Of a DNA stretch of 64,000 bases, positions 15,623 through 23,550 are shown piece by piece. The DNA is from JAPWJZ01 sp965279315. GTDB taxonomy: Bacteria; Pseudomonadota; Alphaproteobacteria; Micavibrionales; UBA2020. The position numbers were made by a program, and so were the translations under genes. The stretch lies in the NCBI GenBank assembly GCA_965279315.1, contig OZ257145.1:558001-622000 (forward strand). Direction: 5' to 3'. Under the pieces are notes generated by a model that was not told the DNA's origin, made no database searches, and was given only the letters and a program-made list of their open reading frames with translations. Numbering within the stretch: position 1 is the stretch's first letter; every line of letters starts with the position of its first letter.

Positions 15623-17188
15623 CTAGTGGCCTTTCAGGGTGATCTTGAACGTCGTGCCCGCTTCGCGCCCCACAAGGGCGATATCGCCGCCATAGGCCTT
15701 CAGCAAGGACCGCGTGATGACAAGCCCGAGCCCCGTGCCGCCCTGTTCGCGGCGCGTGGTGAAAAAAGGCGTGAACAGTTTCGCGGCGTTCCCGGCCGAT
15801 ATGCCCTGCCCGTTATCGCGCACGGTCAGCTCCATTTTATGTTCCCACGATTCCGTGGCGATATAGACCTTGGTCGCGCCGTGCTGCAGGCTGTTTTCAA
15901 TCAGGTTCACCAGCACGGTTTCAAGGATATCGGGGCCGATGGCGGCCAGCCACGGGCCTTCCGGATGGGTGACCGCCACGCGCGGGGCATAGCGTTTTTC
16001 CATCGACACCAGCAACGGCGTCATATCGGTGAATTCATCGCCCGCCTGCAATACATCCGCGCGCGCCAGTTCCAGCAGGCGGGAGACGAGGATTTTCAGG
16101 CGGCCCGTGTCCTGCGTGATGTTTTCCATGAAACGGCGGCGCTGTTCGGGCTCCATGTCGTTCGCATGGTCGTTCAGCAATTCGACCGCGCCCTGAATCG
16201 CCGTCAGCGGCGTCTTGAATTCATGCGCCACATGCATGGCGAAGCTGCGGATATATTCCGACCGCGCCTCGATGGTGGCCGACATATGGGCGAAGCTTTC
16301 GGTCAGCGCCGCCAGTTCGCGGATCGGCGGCGCGGGCAGCGCGTCCTGCTGCGCTTCACCCTTCGACACCGCCTGCGCATGACGCGTCAGGATGCGCAAG
16401 GGCTTGCCGATCAGCGTCGCCAGCACCCAAGCGATGCCCGCTGTCATCAGCAAGGCCACCACGGCCGCCAGGAAAACGCTTTCGCGTTCGTCATATAATG
16501 TCTTGAGCACGTTGCGCGGGGAACGCGACAGGTAGGCGATGCCCAGCACGCGGTCGTTATCGACAACCGGCATGGCGATAAACACGCGCGTATCGGTGCC
16601 GCGCGAGAGGGAGGCGAGCGCGGGGCGCGGCTCATCCGAAATCCGCTGGCGCAGCGTGCTGGCATAGACGCCCGTCATGGCGCGCGCGACTTCCTCGGTA
16701 TGGGCGAGCGACATGCTCATCTCGCCGACGCCCGCCACCACCGTGCCGTCAAAATCCAGCATCCGCATGCTGGCAAGCGTGCTGAATTTCGCTTCCTGCA
16801 ATACTGATTCAAGGCGGCGTCCGGCGGTTGCGGCGGCGGGGTCGGGCTTGTGCGCGGGCGGCAGCGCATCGGGGCGCGGCGGCAGGATATGCGCGGTGCG
16901 CAGGTCGATGGTGGGGGGATAGGGCTTGAACCGTTCGTCCAGCACGGGCGCTTTTTCGGTCACGGCGCGGCCATAATCTTCGGGGATGTTTTCGCCGTTC
17001 AGCGCGTCTTTATATAAGGCCGACATGAACACGCCCTGCGCGATCAGTTCGGCTTCCGTCTGGCGCACCAGCTCGTTTTCAAACAGGCGGAAGAAATAAA
17101 CGCCGGACAGCGGCAGCATCAGCACGATCAGCAGGATCACCGCGAAAACGGTGTGCAGCCGGATGGTGAAGCGCGGCTTTACTGGCAT
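15623..17188 (-). CDS. Sensor histidine kinase (HisKA/HATPase)
   Basis: A 521-residue inner-membrane kinase. One helix lies at residues 12-32, then a long periplasmic sensor region (about 33-240) with a Pro-rich insert near 110-120. A second helix at 242-262 is followed by HAMP. The H-box is MHVAHEFKTPLTAI near residue 320, with His as the phosphate acceptor. The N-box is NLIENSLQHG, and the G boxes are DNGQGIS and GGTGLGL. All ATP-binding motifs are intact. It is the last gene of a five-gene operon and overlaps its response regulator by ten bases. Confidence 0.95.
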   Translation of the reverse strand: MPVKPRFTIRLHTVFAVILLIVLMLPLSGVYFFRLFENELVRQTEAELIAQGVFMSALYKDALNGENIPEDYGRAVTEKAPVLDERFKPYPPTIDLRTAHILPPRPDALPPAHKPDPAAATAGRRLESVLQEAKFSTLASMRMLDFDGTVVAGVGEMSMSLAHTEEVARAMTGVYASTLRQRISDEPRPALASLSRGTDTRVFIAMPVVDNDRVLGIAYLSRSPRNVLKTLYDERESVFLAAVVALLMTAGIAWVLATLIGKPLRILTRHAQAVSKGEAQQDALPAPPIRELAALTESFAHMSATIEARSEYIRSFAMHVAHEFKTPLTAIQGAVELLNDHANDMEPEQRRRFMENITQDTGRLKILVSRLLELARADVLQAGDEFTDMTPLLVSMEKRYAPRVAVTHPEGPWLAAIGPDILETVLVNLIENSLQHGATKVYIATESWEHKMELTVRDNGQGISAGNAAKLFTPFFTTRREQGGTGLGLVITRSLLKAYGGDIALVGREAGTTFKITLKGH

Positions 17189-17871
17189 GAGCCCAGCTTG
17201 TAACCGATGCCGTGGAGCGTCTCGATCACGTCGGGAATCTCGCAGGCGGCGAATTTCTGGCGCACGCGACGGATATGGCTGTCAATCGTGCGGTCGCTGA
17301 CCGTGATGTCGCCATAGGCGCGGTCCATCAGTTCATCGCGGGTGAACACGCGGTCGGGGCTGCGGAACAATGCCAGCAGCAGCATGAATTCCGTTGCCGT
17401 CAGCGCGACGGATTTTCCGTTGCAAAACGCCGTATAGCTGGCGGCGTCGATCGTGACCTTGCCATGCGAAAATTTCTGCGGCGCGTCGGCGGGCGCGGAT
17501 GACGATGATGTGCGGCGTTTCAGGATCGCGTTGATGCGCGCGACCAGTTCGCGCGGGCTGAACGGCTTGGTCACATAATCATCGCCGCCCAGTTCCAGCC
17601 CGATGATGCGGTCGATTTCTTCGTCGCGCGACGACAGGAACAGGATCGGCACGTCGCTGGATTTGCGCAAGGTGCGGCAGACCTCCAGCCCGTCCATTTC
17701 CGGCATGGAAATATCCAGCACCAGCAAATCCGGCTTGTGCTTCGCCGCCATGTCGAGCGCCTGACGGCCATCGGATGCCTGCACCACGCCCATGCCCGCC
17801 TTTTCAACCGCAAAGGCCACCACCTCGCGGATATGGGGGTCGTCATCGACGACGAGGATTTGTTTTGCCAT
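17179..17871 (-). CDS. OmpR-family response regulator
   Basis: A 230-residue regulator. The receiver domain (residues 1-118) has the acidic pair DDD near 8-10, the phosphorylation Asp in LLVLDISMPEMDG, and the K of VTKPFSPREL. A winged-helix DNA-binding domain follows, with VALTATEFMLLLALF and the recognition helix TVSDRTIDSHIRRVRQKF. I chose the ATG at 17871 (MAKQILVVDDD) because a GAG precedes it at seven bases. A TTG at 17883 would overlap the upstream stop. It pairs with the adjacent kinase. Confidence 0.95.
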   Translation of the reverse strand: MAKQILVVDDDPHIREVVAFAVEKAGMGVVQASDGRQALDMAAKHKPDLLVLDISMPEMDGLEVCRTLRKSSDVPILFLSSRDEEIDRIIGLELGGDDYVTKPFSPRELVARINAILKRRTSSSSAPADAPQKFSHGKVTIDAASYTAFCNGKSVALTATEFMLLLALFRSPDRVFTRDELMDRAYGDITVSDRTIDSHIRRVRQKFAACEIPDVIETLHGIGYKLGSCQ

Positions 17872-17879
17872 TTTCATTC

Positions 17880-18377
17880 TCAAAACAGAGTGTACAGCTC
17901 CTTTCTAGCGGATTCCCTGAACAATGTCACGGCTGGGGACATCCAATAGCGCATAATCCGCCAATGGATTGTGGCGGTAAGCGCACCTGTGACACCAAAA
18001 AATAATGAAGTTATAACAAACCCCCAGGATATGCGTCCGCCATCAATAACCGATATAACGCCCATACCGTTCAGCAGCGCCACCAGAAATCCCATAGCAA
18101 TATATCCCGCCAAAAGCGGCTGCCCGCCCCGCCAGCGGATACAGCTCCATATCAGGAACAAACACAATCCGGGAATGGCAAGTACATTTCCGACAAGGTC
18201 GATAAAGACAACCATCGCGAACCTGACATTTCCGAAATTTAATTTATCCGCCAAAAATATGAACACCAACGAAGTGGCGAAGCCTGCCAGCAAGGATGCC
18301 GCCAAAAGCCCGGGGATGCAGGATATACAAGAAACGGTTTTTTCGCGGAAACTTCTCGTATTCAAGTACGTGCCCAT
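17880..18377 (-). CDS. Four-helix membrane protein of the two-component operon
   Basis: A 165-residue protein starting at the ATG just after the DUF4173-like stop. Four hydrophobic helices are visible: near residues 22-43 (GLLAASLLAGFATSLVFIFL), 53-75, 86-103 and 110-134. The short ends are basic. The family is not recognised. Its spacing (two bases from the upstream gene, eight before the regulator start) shows one transcript with the sensor system. It may sense or report envelope state together with its neighbours, which is only an inference. Confidence 0.75.
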   Translation of the reverse strand: MGTYLNTRSFREKTVSCISCIPGLLAASLLAGFATSLVFIFLADKLNFGNVRFAMVVFIDLVGNVLAIPGLCLFLIWSCIRWRGGQPLLAGYIAMGFLVALLNGMGVISVIDGGRISWGFVITSLFFGVTGALTATIHWRIMRYWMSPAVTLFRESARKELYTLF

Positions 18378-18379
18378 TT

Positions 18380-19825
18380 TCAGCGACCCGCCAGCCTTTC
18401 CTTGCGCCATGTCCAGCTGCGCCAGTCGCTGGTGTCGCGCGCGAGGCCATTTTCCATTTCTTTCACCACCACATATACATATCCGCGATTCCACCCGTCT
18501 TTCAGTTCGCCGGCATACCAGCGCAGCGCAGGGATGGCCTCGGGGCCGATATCGCGCAAATAGGCGAGATCGAGCGCGACCCCTTTGCCGCCCACTTCGC
18601 GCGCATGGCGGACGTTGTATTGCGCGATCATGCCGCCGAAATTCATGAAGCAGCAGGCGTAAAGCAATCCCGTCAGCACCAGCGCATTCACGTTGATCAG
18701 CCACATATTGCTGCGGTTGAGGTAGATACGGGCGAGGATGAGCAGCAACCCCGCCGCCACCAGCCCCATCCAGATCAACGCCGCCACCCGCAGGTAAGTC
18801 AGCGAATATGATTCGACGTAATTCAGCGTGCGGTCGATGGAGGATGCGACAAGGAACACGTTTTGCAGCACCCAGACCGTGACGAGCGCCGTTGCCGCGT
18901 TCGACCGCAGCGCGATTTGCGCGTTGTCAAACGTCAGCAGCACATAGCCGCCCGCCAGCAGCGCGGTGACAATCAACGGATAGGCCCCCGCATGGACGTA
19001 ATCGGCGTAATCAACGCCTGCCGGGAAATTCCCCTGCCCCGTCCACAGGAAGACGAGGTCGAAACCGTTCTGGATCGCGAAAATGATGTTGAACAACACA
19101 AGGGAGAACACCAGCGACCGGCGGCTGACCCATGCCGCCGTGCCGATGGAGGAGAGCGACATGGTGACGGGTTTCGATAGCGCAAAACGCGGACGCAAAA
19201 GCGCCCAGATGACCGCGGCAACCGCGCCCCAGAACAGCCAGCGCGCAGGCGACAGGAAAATTTGCGTCCAGTATCCCCAGTCAAGCTTCGCCAGCGCAGC
19301 CGCCAGCACGGGGTTGGCTTCGCTGAACAAATAAATGAAAACGCCCGCCAGCGTGACGGGAAACACGGCAAAAACCATCCCGCGCCGCAATCCGCCGCGC
19401 GGCAGTTTCAGGCGCAGCACCGCTTTTTCCGCGCGCTTCGCATCGCGCCGCCATTGCGACAGCGTGCGGAGCGCAAGGCGCAGCATGTCCTTTCCCAGCA
19501 GCACCGCGTTTAATGCCGTGTCGCGTTTATGCAGCACCAGCAGCGTCGCGATACCGCCCGCGAACAGCCAGAGCGTCAGGCGTTCCGGCGCGTTCATCAT
19601 GGCGACCGACAGCGCAATCAGCGCGGTTGCGATCACCTGGGCCGGTTTGTGCCGCACCAGCGCCGGCTGCAGCAGGCACATCGTCGAAACAAGCAGGAAT
19701 GCGAACAGCCCCGCCGTCCAGCCTGCGCCATGGCCATAGAAAAGCCAGTCGGCGAAGCCGGTGAGCGCAAGGCACGCCCCCAGTTTCAAAGCGATGGTGG
19801 GGCGGAGGTCAGCGGTGCGCATCAT
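18380..19825 (-). CDS. DUF4173-like polytopic membrane protein
   Basis: A 481-residue protein with 10-12 transmembrane helices. There is an internal cytoplasmic stretch near residues 115-145 (RTLSQWRRDAKRAEKAVLRLKL). The segment YVHAGAYPLIVTALLAGGYVLLTF and the C-terminal soluble tail (DLAYLRDIGPEAIPALRWY) are typical of the DUF4173/DUF4153 group. Members are uncharacterised membrane proteins. It overlaps the small gene before it by 17 bases and lies two bases before the four-helix protein, inside an operon with a kinase and regulator. Confidence 0.8.
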   Translation of the reverse strand: MMRTADLRPTIALKLGACLALTGFADWLFYGHGAGWTAGLFAFLLVSTMCLLQPALVRHKPAQVIATALIALSVAMMNAPERLTLWLFAGGIATLLVLHKRDTALNAVLLGKDMLRLALRTLSQWRRDAKRAEKAVLRLKLPRGGLRRGMVFAVFPVTLAGVFIYLFSEANPVLAAALAKLDWGYWTQIFLSPARWLFWGAVAAVIWALLRPRFALSKPVTMSLSSIGTAAWVSRRSLVFSLVLFNIIFAIQNGFDLVFLWTGQGNFPAGVDYADYVHAGAYPLIVTALLAGGYVLLTFDNAQIALRSNAATALVTVWVLQNVFLVASSIDRTLNYVESYSLTYLRVAALIWMGLVAAGLLLILARIYLNRSNMWLINVNALVLTGLLYACCFMNFGGMIAQYNVRHAREVGGKGVALDLAYLRDIGPEAIPALRWYAGELKDGWNRGYVYVVVKEMENGLARDTSDWRSWTWRKERLAGR

Positions 19826-20000
19826 GCATCCGATCGTCGCGCCCGTCGCCGGAGGAGCATGACGCGAGCCATGCCTGCGCCGCGACGGCGTAGAGGAAAT
19901 CGTGGAACTGTTCTTCCCGTTTGCGCCGGAAAAATTCTGCGGCGGGAGGGATGAGGAAACCGAGGAGCGGCAGAGCCGCCGAGGTGATGAGCATTTTCAT
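19809..20000 (-). CDS. Small membrane protein heading the two-component operon
   Basis: A 63-residue protein with a hydrophobic N-terminus (MLITSAALPLLGFLIPPAAEFF) followed by basic RRKREEQ and an acidic, Cys-containing tail. The start at 20000 is favoured by AGGATG upstream; a start at 20009 is also possible. It overlaps the DUF4173-like gene, so translation is probably coupled. The real gene status rests on position and reading frame; the function is unknown. Confidence 0.5.
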   Translation of the reverse strand: MKMLITSAALPLLGFLIPPAAEFFRRKREEQFHDFLYAVAAQAWLASCSSGDGRDDRMHDAHR

Positions 20001-20087
20001 GTTACCCATCCTGCGCCCGATATGTGCAGGCGGGATGGCGGGCGCGTGACATTATAAAGGCGTTTTTGTGCAGAATTTGTGCAAAGC

Positions 20088-20127
20088 CAAAAAAAGGCAC
20101 GCATTCAATGGGGTATGAATGCGTGCC
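20088..20127 (-). terminator. Rho-independent terminator (minus strand)
   Basis: A perfect 12-bp stem, GGCACGCATTCA/TGAATGCGTGCC (20096-20107 and 20116-20127), has an eight-base loop. Read on the minus strand it is followed by a run of seven T. It ends the PilZ/49-residue gene transcript. Confidence 0.9.
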
Positions 20128-20172
20128 ACAGGGCAGGGTCAATCTGGCAGTGTGATGTGTGAAGCGGGTATC

Positions 20173-20322
20173 CTATCTGCGCCAGTCGGCCCAGACGTTA
20201 TCGAATTTCCGGTCAGTCTCTTTTTCAGGCTTCGCCGTGCAATTGCAGACATTGCTGCCGTAATTGTCGGCTGCGGCCATCATTTGTTCGTAAAGTGTGC
20301 CGGTCGGGATCGGGGTTGCCAT
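20173..20322 (-). CDS. 49-residue hypothetical protein
   Basis: A short gene with an excellent ribosome site: AGGAGG lies six bases before the ATG. The protein begins MATPIPTGTLYEQMMAAADN, has a Cys pair in NVCNCT, and ends in DNVWADWRR. It starts ten bases after the PilZ gene and is followed by a strong terminator. The two therefore form a transcript of their own or the end of a larger one. It is soluble and charged; no family is recognised. Confidence 0.7.
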   Translation of the reverse strand: MATPIPTGTLYEQMMAAADNYGSNVCNCTAKPEKETDRKFDNVWADWRR

Positions 20323-20331
20323 GATAACCTC

Positions 20332-20781
20332 CTATGCTTGCAGTTCGGATTGCGATTCGAGGAAGCGTTGCGCGTTGAAGCTGTCGATCACGCGGTCAAA
20401 TTTCCGCGCCATCTCTTTCGACAGCGGCGACAGCTGGGCGACGGTGCGCTCCCCGTCATTGCGCAGGATTTCGGCATCGACGGGGATGTCGATCGACCCC
20501 TGCAGCAGGCTGAAGCGCAGCGTCATTTTTTCCAGCTTGCCGGGCACCATTTCGGGCACAGCGGCCTCTTCGTAATAGACGCGGCCGACATTCCATTTGT
20601 GGTCGGGGGTGTCGAACGAAATGCCGTTGCGGCTCCAGTCATGCACCTTGTACCCGCGGCGGCCGATCATGACCTGCACCTGCATGCCGTCATGGCGGGG
20701 CGCGCGGCGGGAATCGACGTGAATGTTGGCGTTCGCGGCGGGATTGAACAGGCTAAGGCTGCTGATGATGCTGTCGAACAT
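20332..20781 (-). CDS. PilZ-domain protein (possible c-di-GMP receptor)
   Basis: A 149-residue protein with the PilZ signature: the basic cluster SRRAPRHDG near residue 26 (R-x-x-x-R type) and, about 20 residues later, DWSRNGISF (D-x-S-x-x-G). Both halves are needed for cyclic di-GMP binding and both are present. The C-terminal helix (KEMARKFDRVIDSFNAQRF) may be an output or dimer element. The ATG at 20781 has AAGGAG eight bases upstream, better than the upstream in-frame Met. No cyclase or phosphodiesterase gene is near. Confidence 0.82.
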   Translation of the reverse strand: MFDSIISSLSLFNPAANANIHVDSRRAPRHDGMQVQVMIGRRGYKVHDWSRNGISFDTPDHKWNVGRVYYEEAAVPEMVPGKLEKMTLRFSLLQGSIDIPVDAEILRNDGERTVAQLSPLSKEMARKFDRVIDSFNAQRFLESQSELQA

Positions 20782-20819
20782 GTTATATATCTCCTTCATC
20801 TTTTTTCTCTTTTTTATTG

Positions 20820-21575
20820 TTAGGCGTTGGCGCCGCCATCTACGTTAAGCGTCGTGCCGGTGATGTAGCCCGCTTCCGGCGAGGCGAGGAAGGCGACGGC
20901 AGCCGCGATTTCCTCCACCTTACCGTAGCGTTTCAGGGGCAGGCCGGATTTCAGCATATTGGCCATGTCGGTGTTGTCGGGGTTCATGTCGGTATCGATC
21001 GGGCCGGGCTGCACGGTGTTGACAGTGACGCCGCGCGCGCCGAAATCATGCGCCCAGCCGCGTGAATATCCGGCAACCGCCGCCTTCGTCGCCGCATAGC
21101 CGCTGGCACCCGCAAACATCGCGCGGTCGCCCATGATCGATCCGATCGTGATGATGCGGCCATTGTCGTTGATGACTTTCGCGGCGGCATCCACGGCAGC
21201 GGCCACGCCATGCACGTTGACGGCGAACTGGCGGTCGAGGCTTGCCTCGATCTCCGCTTCCGTGCCTTGCGCGCCCAGCACCGCCACGCCCGCGTTATTG
21301 ACCAGGATGTCGAGGCGGCCGAGCAGTTTCACGGTCTGGGTGACGGCGGCGGCAACCGCCTTACGGTCGCCCGAATCCGCCTGGATTGCGACAGCGTCGC
21401 CGCCATTCGCCTTGATCTCTTTCACGACCGCTTCGGCCTTGTCTTTGCCATTCACATAGGTGATGGCGACTTTTGCGCCGTCAGCGGCAAGACGTTTTGC
21501 AATCGCAGCACCGATCCCGCGCGAGCCGCCGGTGACGAGAGCCGTTTTGCCGGAGAGTTTGTTTTCGTTTTTCAT
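20820..21575 (-). CDS. SDR-family oxidoreductase
   Basis: A 251-residue short-chain dehydrogenase with the full motif set: TGGSRGIGAAIA for NAD(P) binding, NNAG (LVNNAGVAV), the catalytic Ser in IGSIMGD, and Y-x-x-x-K in SGYAATKAAVAGY. Its C-terminus (ITGTTLNVDGGANA) is typical of 3-oxoacyl-ACP-reductase-like enzymes. An Arg after the first Gly motif suggests NADPH. It is divergent from a TetR regulator with operator-like palindromes between them, a common arrangement for inducible SDR genes that detoxify small compounds. The substrate is unknown. Confidence 0.92.
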   Translation of the reverse strand: MKNENKLSGKTALVTGGSRGIGAAIAKRLAADGAKVAITYVNGKDKAEAVVKEIKANGGDAVAIQADSGDRKAVAAAVTQTVKLLGRLDILVNNAGVAVLGAQGTEAEIEASLDRQFAVNVHGVAAAVDAAAKVINDNGRIITIGSIMGDRAMFAGASGYAATKAAVAGYSRGWAHDFGARGVTVNTVQPGPIDTDMNPDNTDMANMLKSGLPLKRYGKVEEIAAAVAFLASPEAGYITGTTLNVDGGANA

Positions 21576-21624
21576 GATGGTCGTTCCTTTGTGTGTGTTC
21601 TTAATTTCGGCGGCACATTTATTT

Positions 21625-21642
21625 CTGTACCTATAAGTACAG
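21625..21642. promoter_or_regulatory. Palindrome, likely TetR operator 1
   Basis: The perfect inverted repeat CTGTAC-CTATAA-GTACAG lies 50 bases upstream of the SDR start. It is preceded by TTT and followed by TA. It fits a dimeric TetR binding site controlling the SDR promoter. Confidence 0.65.
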
Positions 21643-21677
21643 TATGCCTTCCTGAATCGTGCTTGGTCAACAGATTT

Positions 21678-21695
21678 CTGTACCGATTAGTAAAA
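21678..21695. promoter_or_regulatory. Imperfect palindrome, likely TetR operator 2
   Basis: TTTCTGTACCGATTAGTA repeats the left half and spacing of the perfect site 53 bases away (TTTCTGTACCTATAAGTA) with two changes in the spacer and a degenerate right half. Two sites at about five helical turns could allow cooperative binding. Confidence 0.5.
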
Positions 21696-21849
21696 AACTT
21701 TTGATGAATGAATATAACTAATAATATCAATGATGTAACGCATGATATCTCTGACGCCTTATTACCGGACAGTACATAATACGGTTCTGGACAATATAAT
21801 AGCAAAATGATATTATACTAATAGATACATATTTAACGGGAGAATCATC

Positions 21850-22440
21850 ATGTCCGCCGGACGCCCGAGGGAATTCAATTTTGACGCAGCGCTCGACCGC
21901 GCGCTCCATGTTTTCTGGAGCAAGGGTTACGAAGGCACCTCGCTGCCCGACCTGACGGCAGCCATGGGCATCAACCGCCCCAGCCTTTACGCTACCTTCG
22001 GCAACAAGGAAGAACTGTTCCGCAAGGCGCTTGAGCGTTATGCGGCGGAATCGAAAAAACGCCTCGATGAAACGCTCGACCAGCCGACCGCCTATGGCGC
22101 GATTGAAAAACTGCTCTACGGCATGGCCGATGGTTCGGCATGCCCCAAATCGCCGAAGGGCTGTTTGCTGGTGCAGGGCGCGCTTGCCTGCGGTGAAGAG
22201 GCGCAGCCGATCAAGGAAGAGTTGGTGCGCCGCCGCCAGTCCGCCGAAACCGCGATGCGCCGCCGGTTTGAGCGCGGCATCGCCGATGGCGACATCCCGC
22301 CCACCACCAGCGCCTCCGACCTTGCGCGTTTTTACGCCACCGTCATGCACGGCATGTCGATCCAGTCGACCGGCGGCGCAAGCCCCGATGATTTGCGCGG
22401 CGTGGCGCAATGCGCGCTGATGGCGTTTCCCCGGAAATAG
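21850..22440 (+). CDS. TetR/AcrR-family transcriptional regulator
   Basis: A 196-residue repressor. The N-terminal HTH is in residues 10-55: FDAALDRALHVFWSKGYEGTSLPDLTAAMGINRPSLYATFGNKEELF. The ligand-binding half contains CPKSPKGCLLVQGALACGEE, a three-Cys stretch often seen in the subgroup that responds to electrophiles or oxidants. It is divergent from the SDR gene and probably represses it and itself through the palindromes in between. Confidence 0.92.
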   Translation: MSAGRPREFNFDAALDRALHVFWSKGYEGTSLPDLTAAMGINRPSLYATFGNKEELFRKALERYAAESKKRLDETLDQPTAYGAIEKLLYGMADGSACPKSPKGCLLVQGALACGEEAQPIKEELVRRRQSAETAMRRRFERGIADGDIPPTTSASDLARFYATVMHGMSIQSTGGASPDDLRGVAQCALMAFPRK

Positions 22441-22458
22441 CCGTTTAGTTGCAGCGCC

Positions 22459-22725
22459 CTAAACATCACGCACAACCCAATCAAACATGACTTTGAAATC
22501 GTCAAAGCACTGCTTACATACCCAATAATATTGGTCTGAAGTTGTATAGCCCTCGTGCAGGTCGGCATCATGAAGCGAAAACTTTTCCCAGCAAAAATCG
22601 CAGTGATCATGATCCCAATTTTCGCTATAGAGCGTATATTTGGACCATGTTAGTTCAACGCCCTTCAGGTATTTTTCCTGAAACGTAAGACGCCAATCAT
22701 CTTTTTTAATTTCGTCAGCGCACAT
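22459..22725 (-). CDS. Small protein with two Cys pairs
   Basis: An 88-residue protein rich in Trp, Tyr, Asp and Phe, with HDHCDFCWEKF near residue 40 and WVCKQCFDDF near residue 69. The two C-x-x-C pairs look like a zinc ribbon. The DNA is clearly more AT-rich than its neighbours, which suggests acquisition. I know no function for it. It is convergent with the TetR gene, 18 bases from its stop. Confidence 0.65.
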   Translation of the reverse strand: MCADEIKKDDWRLTFQEKYLKGVELTWSKYTLYSENWDHDHCDFCWEKFSLHDADLHEGYTTSDQYYWVCKQCFDDFKVMFDWVVRDV

Positions 22726-22769
22726 TCTAAGAATGTTACAATAAAAAATTAAATCCGTCTAATTGGCAA

Positions 22770-22807
22770 AAAACGGGAGGCTTCCTGCAAAGGAAGCCTC
22801 CCGTTTT
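22770..22807. terminator. Long perfect hairpin terminator
   Basis: A perfect 16-bp stem (AAAACGGGAGGCTTCC and its complement) with the loop TGCAAA. It has an A-run before and T-run after, so it can work in either direction. It separates the acidic-protein gene from the Cys-pair gene. Confidence 0.9.
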
Positions 22808-22835
22808 CATTTAGGGCAGCAAGCTGCCGTAAAAT

Positions 22836-23150
22836 TTAGTTCAGGTCGTCGGAGTCGCGCAGGCGAGAACCGCTGTCTTCGTCCTCGATGTCGAGTTCAT
22901 CTTCTTTTTCGAATTCTGCGTCCTCGTCCTCTTCATCTTCGTCATCGGCAGCCGAGAGTTCATCATCGGCATCGGCAAGTTCGAGATCATCTTCGTCTTC
23001 ATCGGTTTCGTCCGATGCGAAGCGGCCTTTGTCTTCGGTGTCTTCTTCGTCGTCGCGGATGGTGTCATCTTTGCGGTCGGCAGCTTTTTTGCCTTTGAGG
23101 GGGGCGGATTTGGGCGACTGGGAGCCGCGGGAGGTTTCATTGTTGCGCAT
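22836..23150 (-). CDS. Highly acidic low-complexity protein
   Basis: A 104-residue protein. Residues 1-28 are basic and polar (GSQSPKSAPLKGKKAADRK). From residue 28 on, more than half of the residues are Asp or Glu, in blocks such as DEDEEDEDAEFEKEDELD. It is surely disordered and very negatively charged. Such proteins may bind cations or basic proteins, but nothing specific can be inferred. It is followed by a strong terminator, which supports a real transcript. Confidence 0.55.
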   Translation of the reverse strand: MRNNETSRGSQSPKSAPLKGKKAADRKDDTIRDDEEDTEDKGRFASDETDEDEDDLELADADDELSAADDEDEEDEDAEFEKEDELDIEDEDSGSRLRDSDDLN

Positions 23151-23212
23151 GATCTGTTCCTTTTCGAAAAAACGTCAGGGTAATCTATCGGGCCGGTCTC
23201 CCGCCGAATAAA

Positions 23213-23461
23213 CTACTGACGCGCCTGTCCGGTTCCATTCCTGCCGCTGCAGGACTGCACAGCGTTTTCCGAAAATTCACCCATCAACGATTCCAGCGCG
23301 TTACGGAAGTTTTCCTGCGCGAGGTTTTGGTTGGCGATGACCAACTGCTTGTGGTCCTGCGCATGGGGATGCGCCCAGGCCGCGATATCTGCGCCGTTTG
23401 TGCCGTAAATTTTGAAAAAACGTCCGTCGTTGAAGGCTGCGGCATCGATGGTTGTCAGCAT
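23213..23461 (-). CDS. Small hypothetical protein
   Basis: An 82-residue soluble protein beginning MLTTIDAAAFNDGRFFKIY. It has His-rich AWAHPHAQDHKQ in the middle and a helical second half (LAQENFRNALESLMGEF). GGAG stands at a proper distance before the chosen ATG, while an upstream in-frame Met lacks one. Unknown family. It lies just after mntH on the plus map but is transcribed from its own start or with the acidic gene. Confidence 0.55.
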   Translation of the reverse strand: MLTTIDAAAFNDGRFFKIYGTNGADIAAWAHPHAQDHKQLVIANQNLAQENFRNALESLMGEFSENAVQSCSGRNGTGQARQ

Positions 23462-23550
23462 TCCCGTTCTCCGGTCTGTGGGGGTGCGATGTCGTACACC
23501 CTGCAAAGCGACAGGGCGTGATTCGAGTTCCTCATAAGGGGAGAGATAGG

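Noticed and set aside
22888..23211. Ser-rich plus-strand frame opposite the acidic protein
   Set aside because: Poly-Ser is the antisense reading of Asp/Glu codons. The minus strand has a terminator downstream and a start in proper position.
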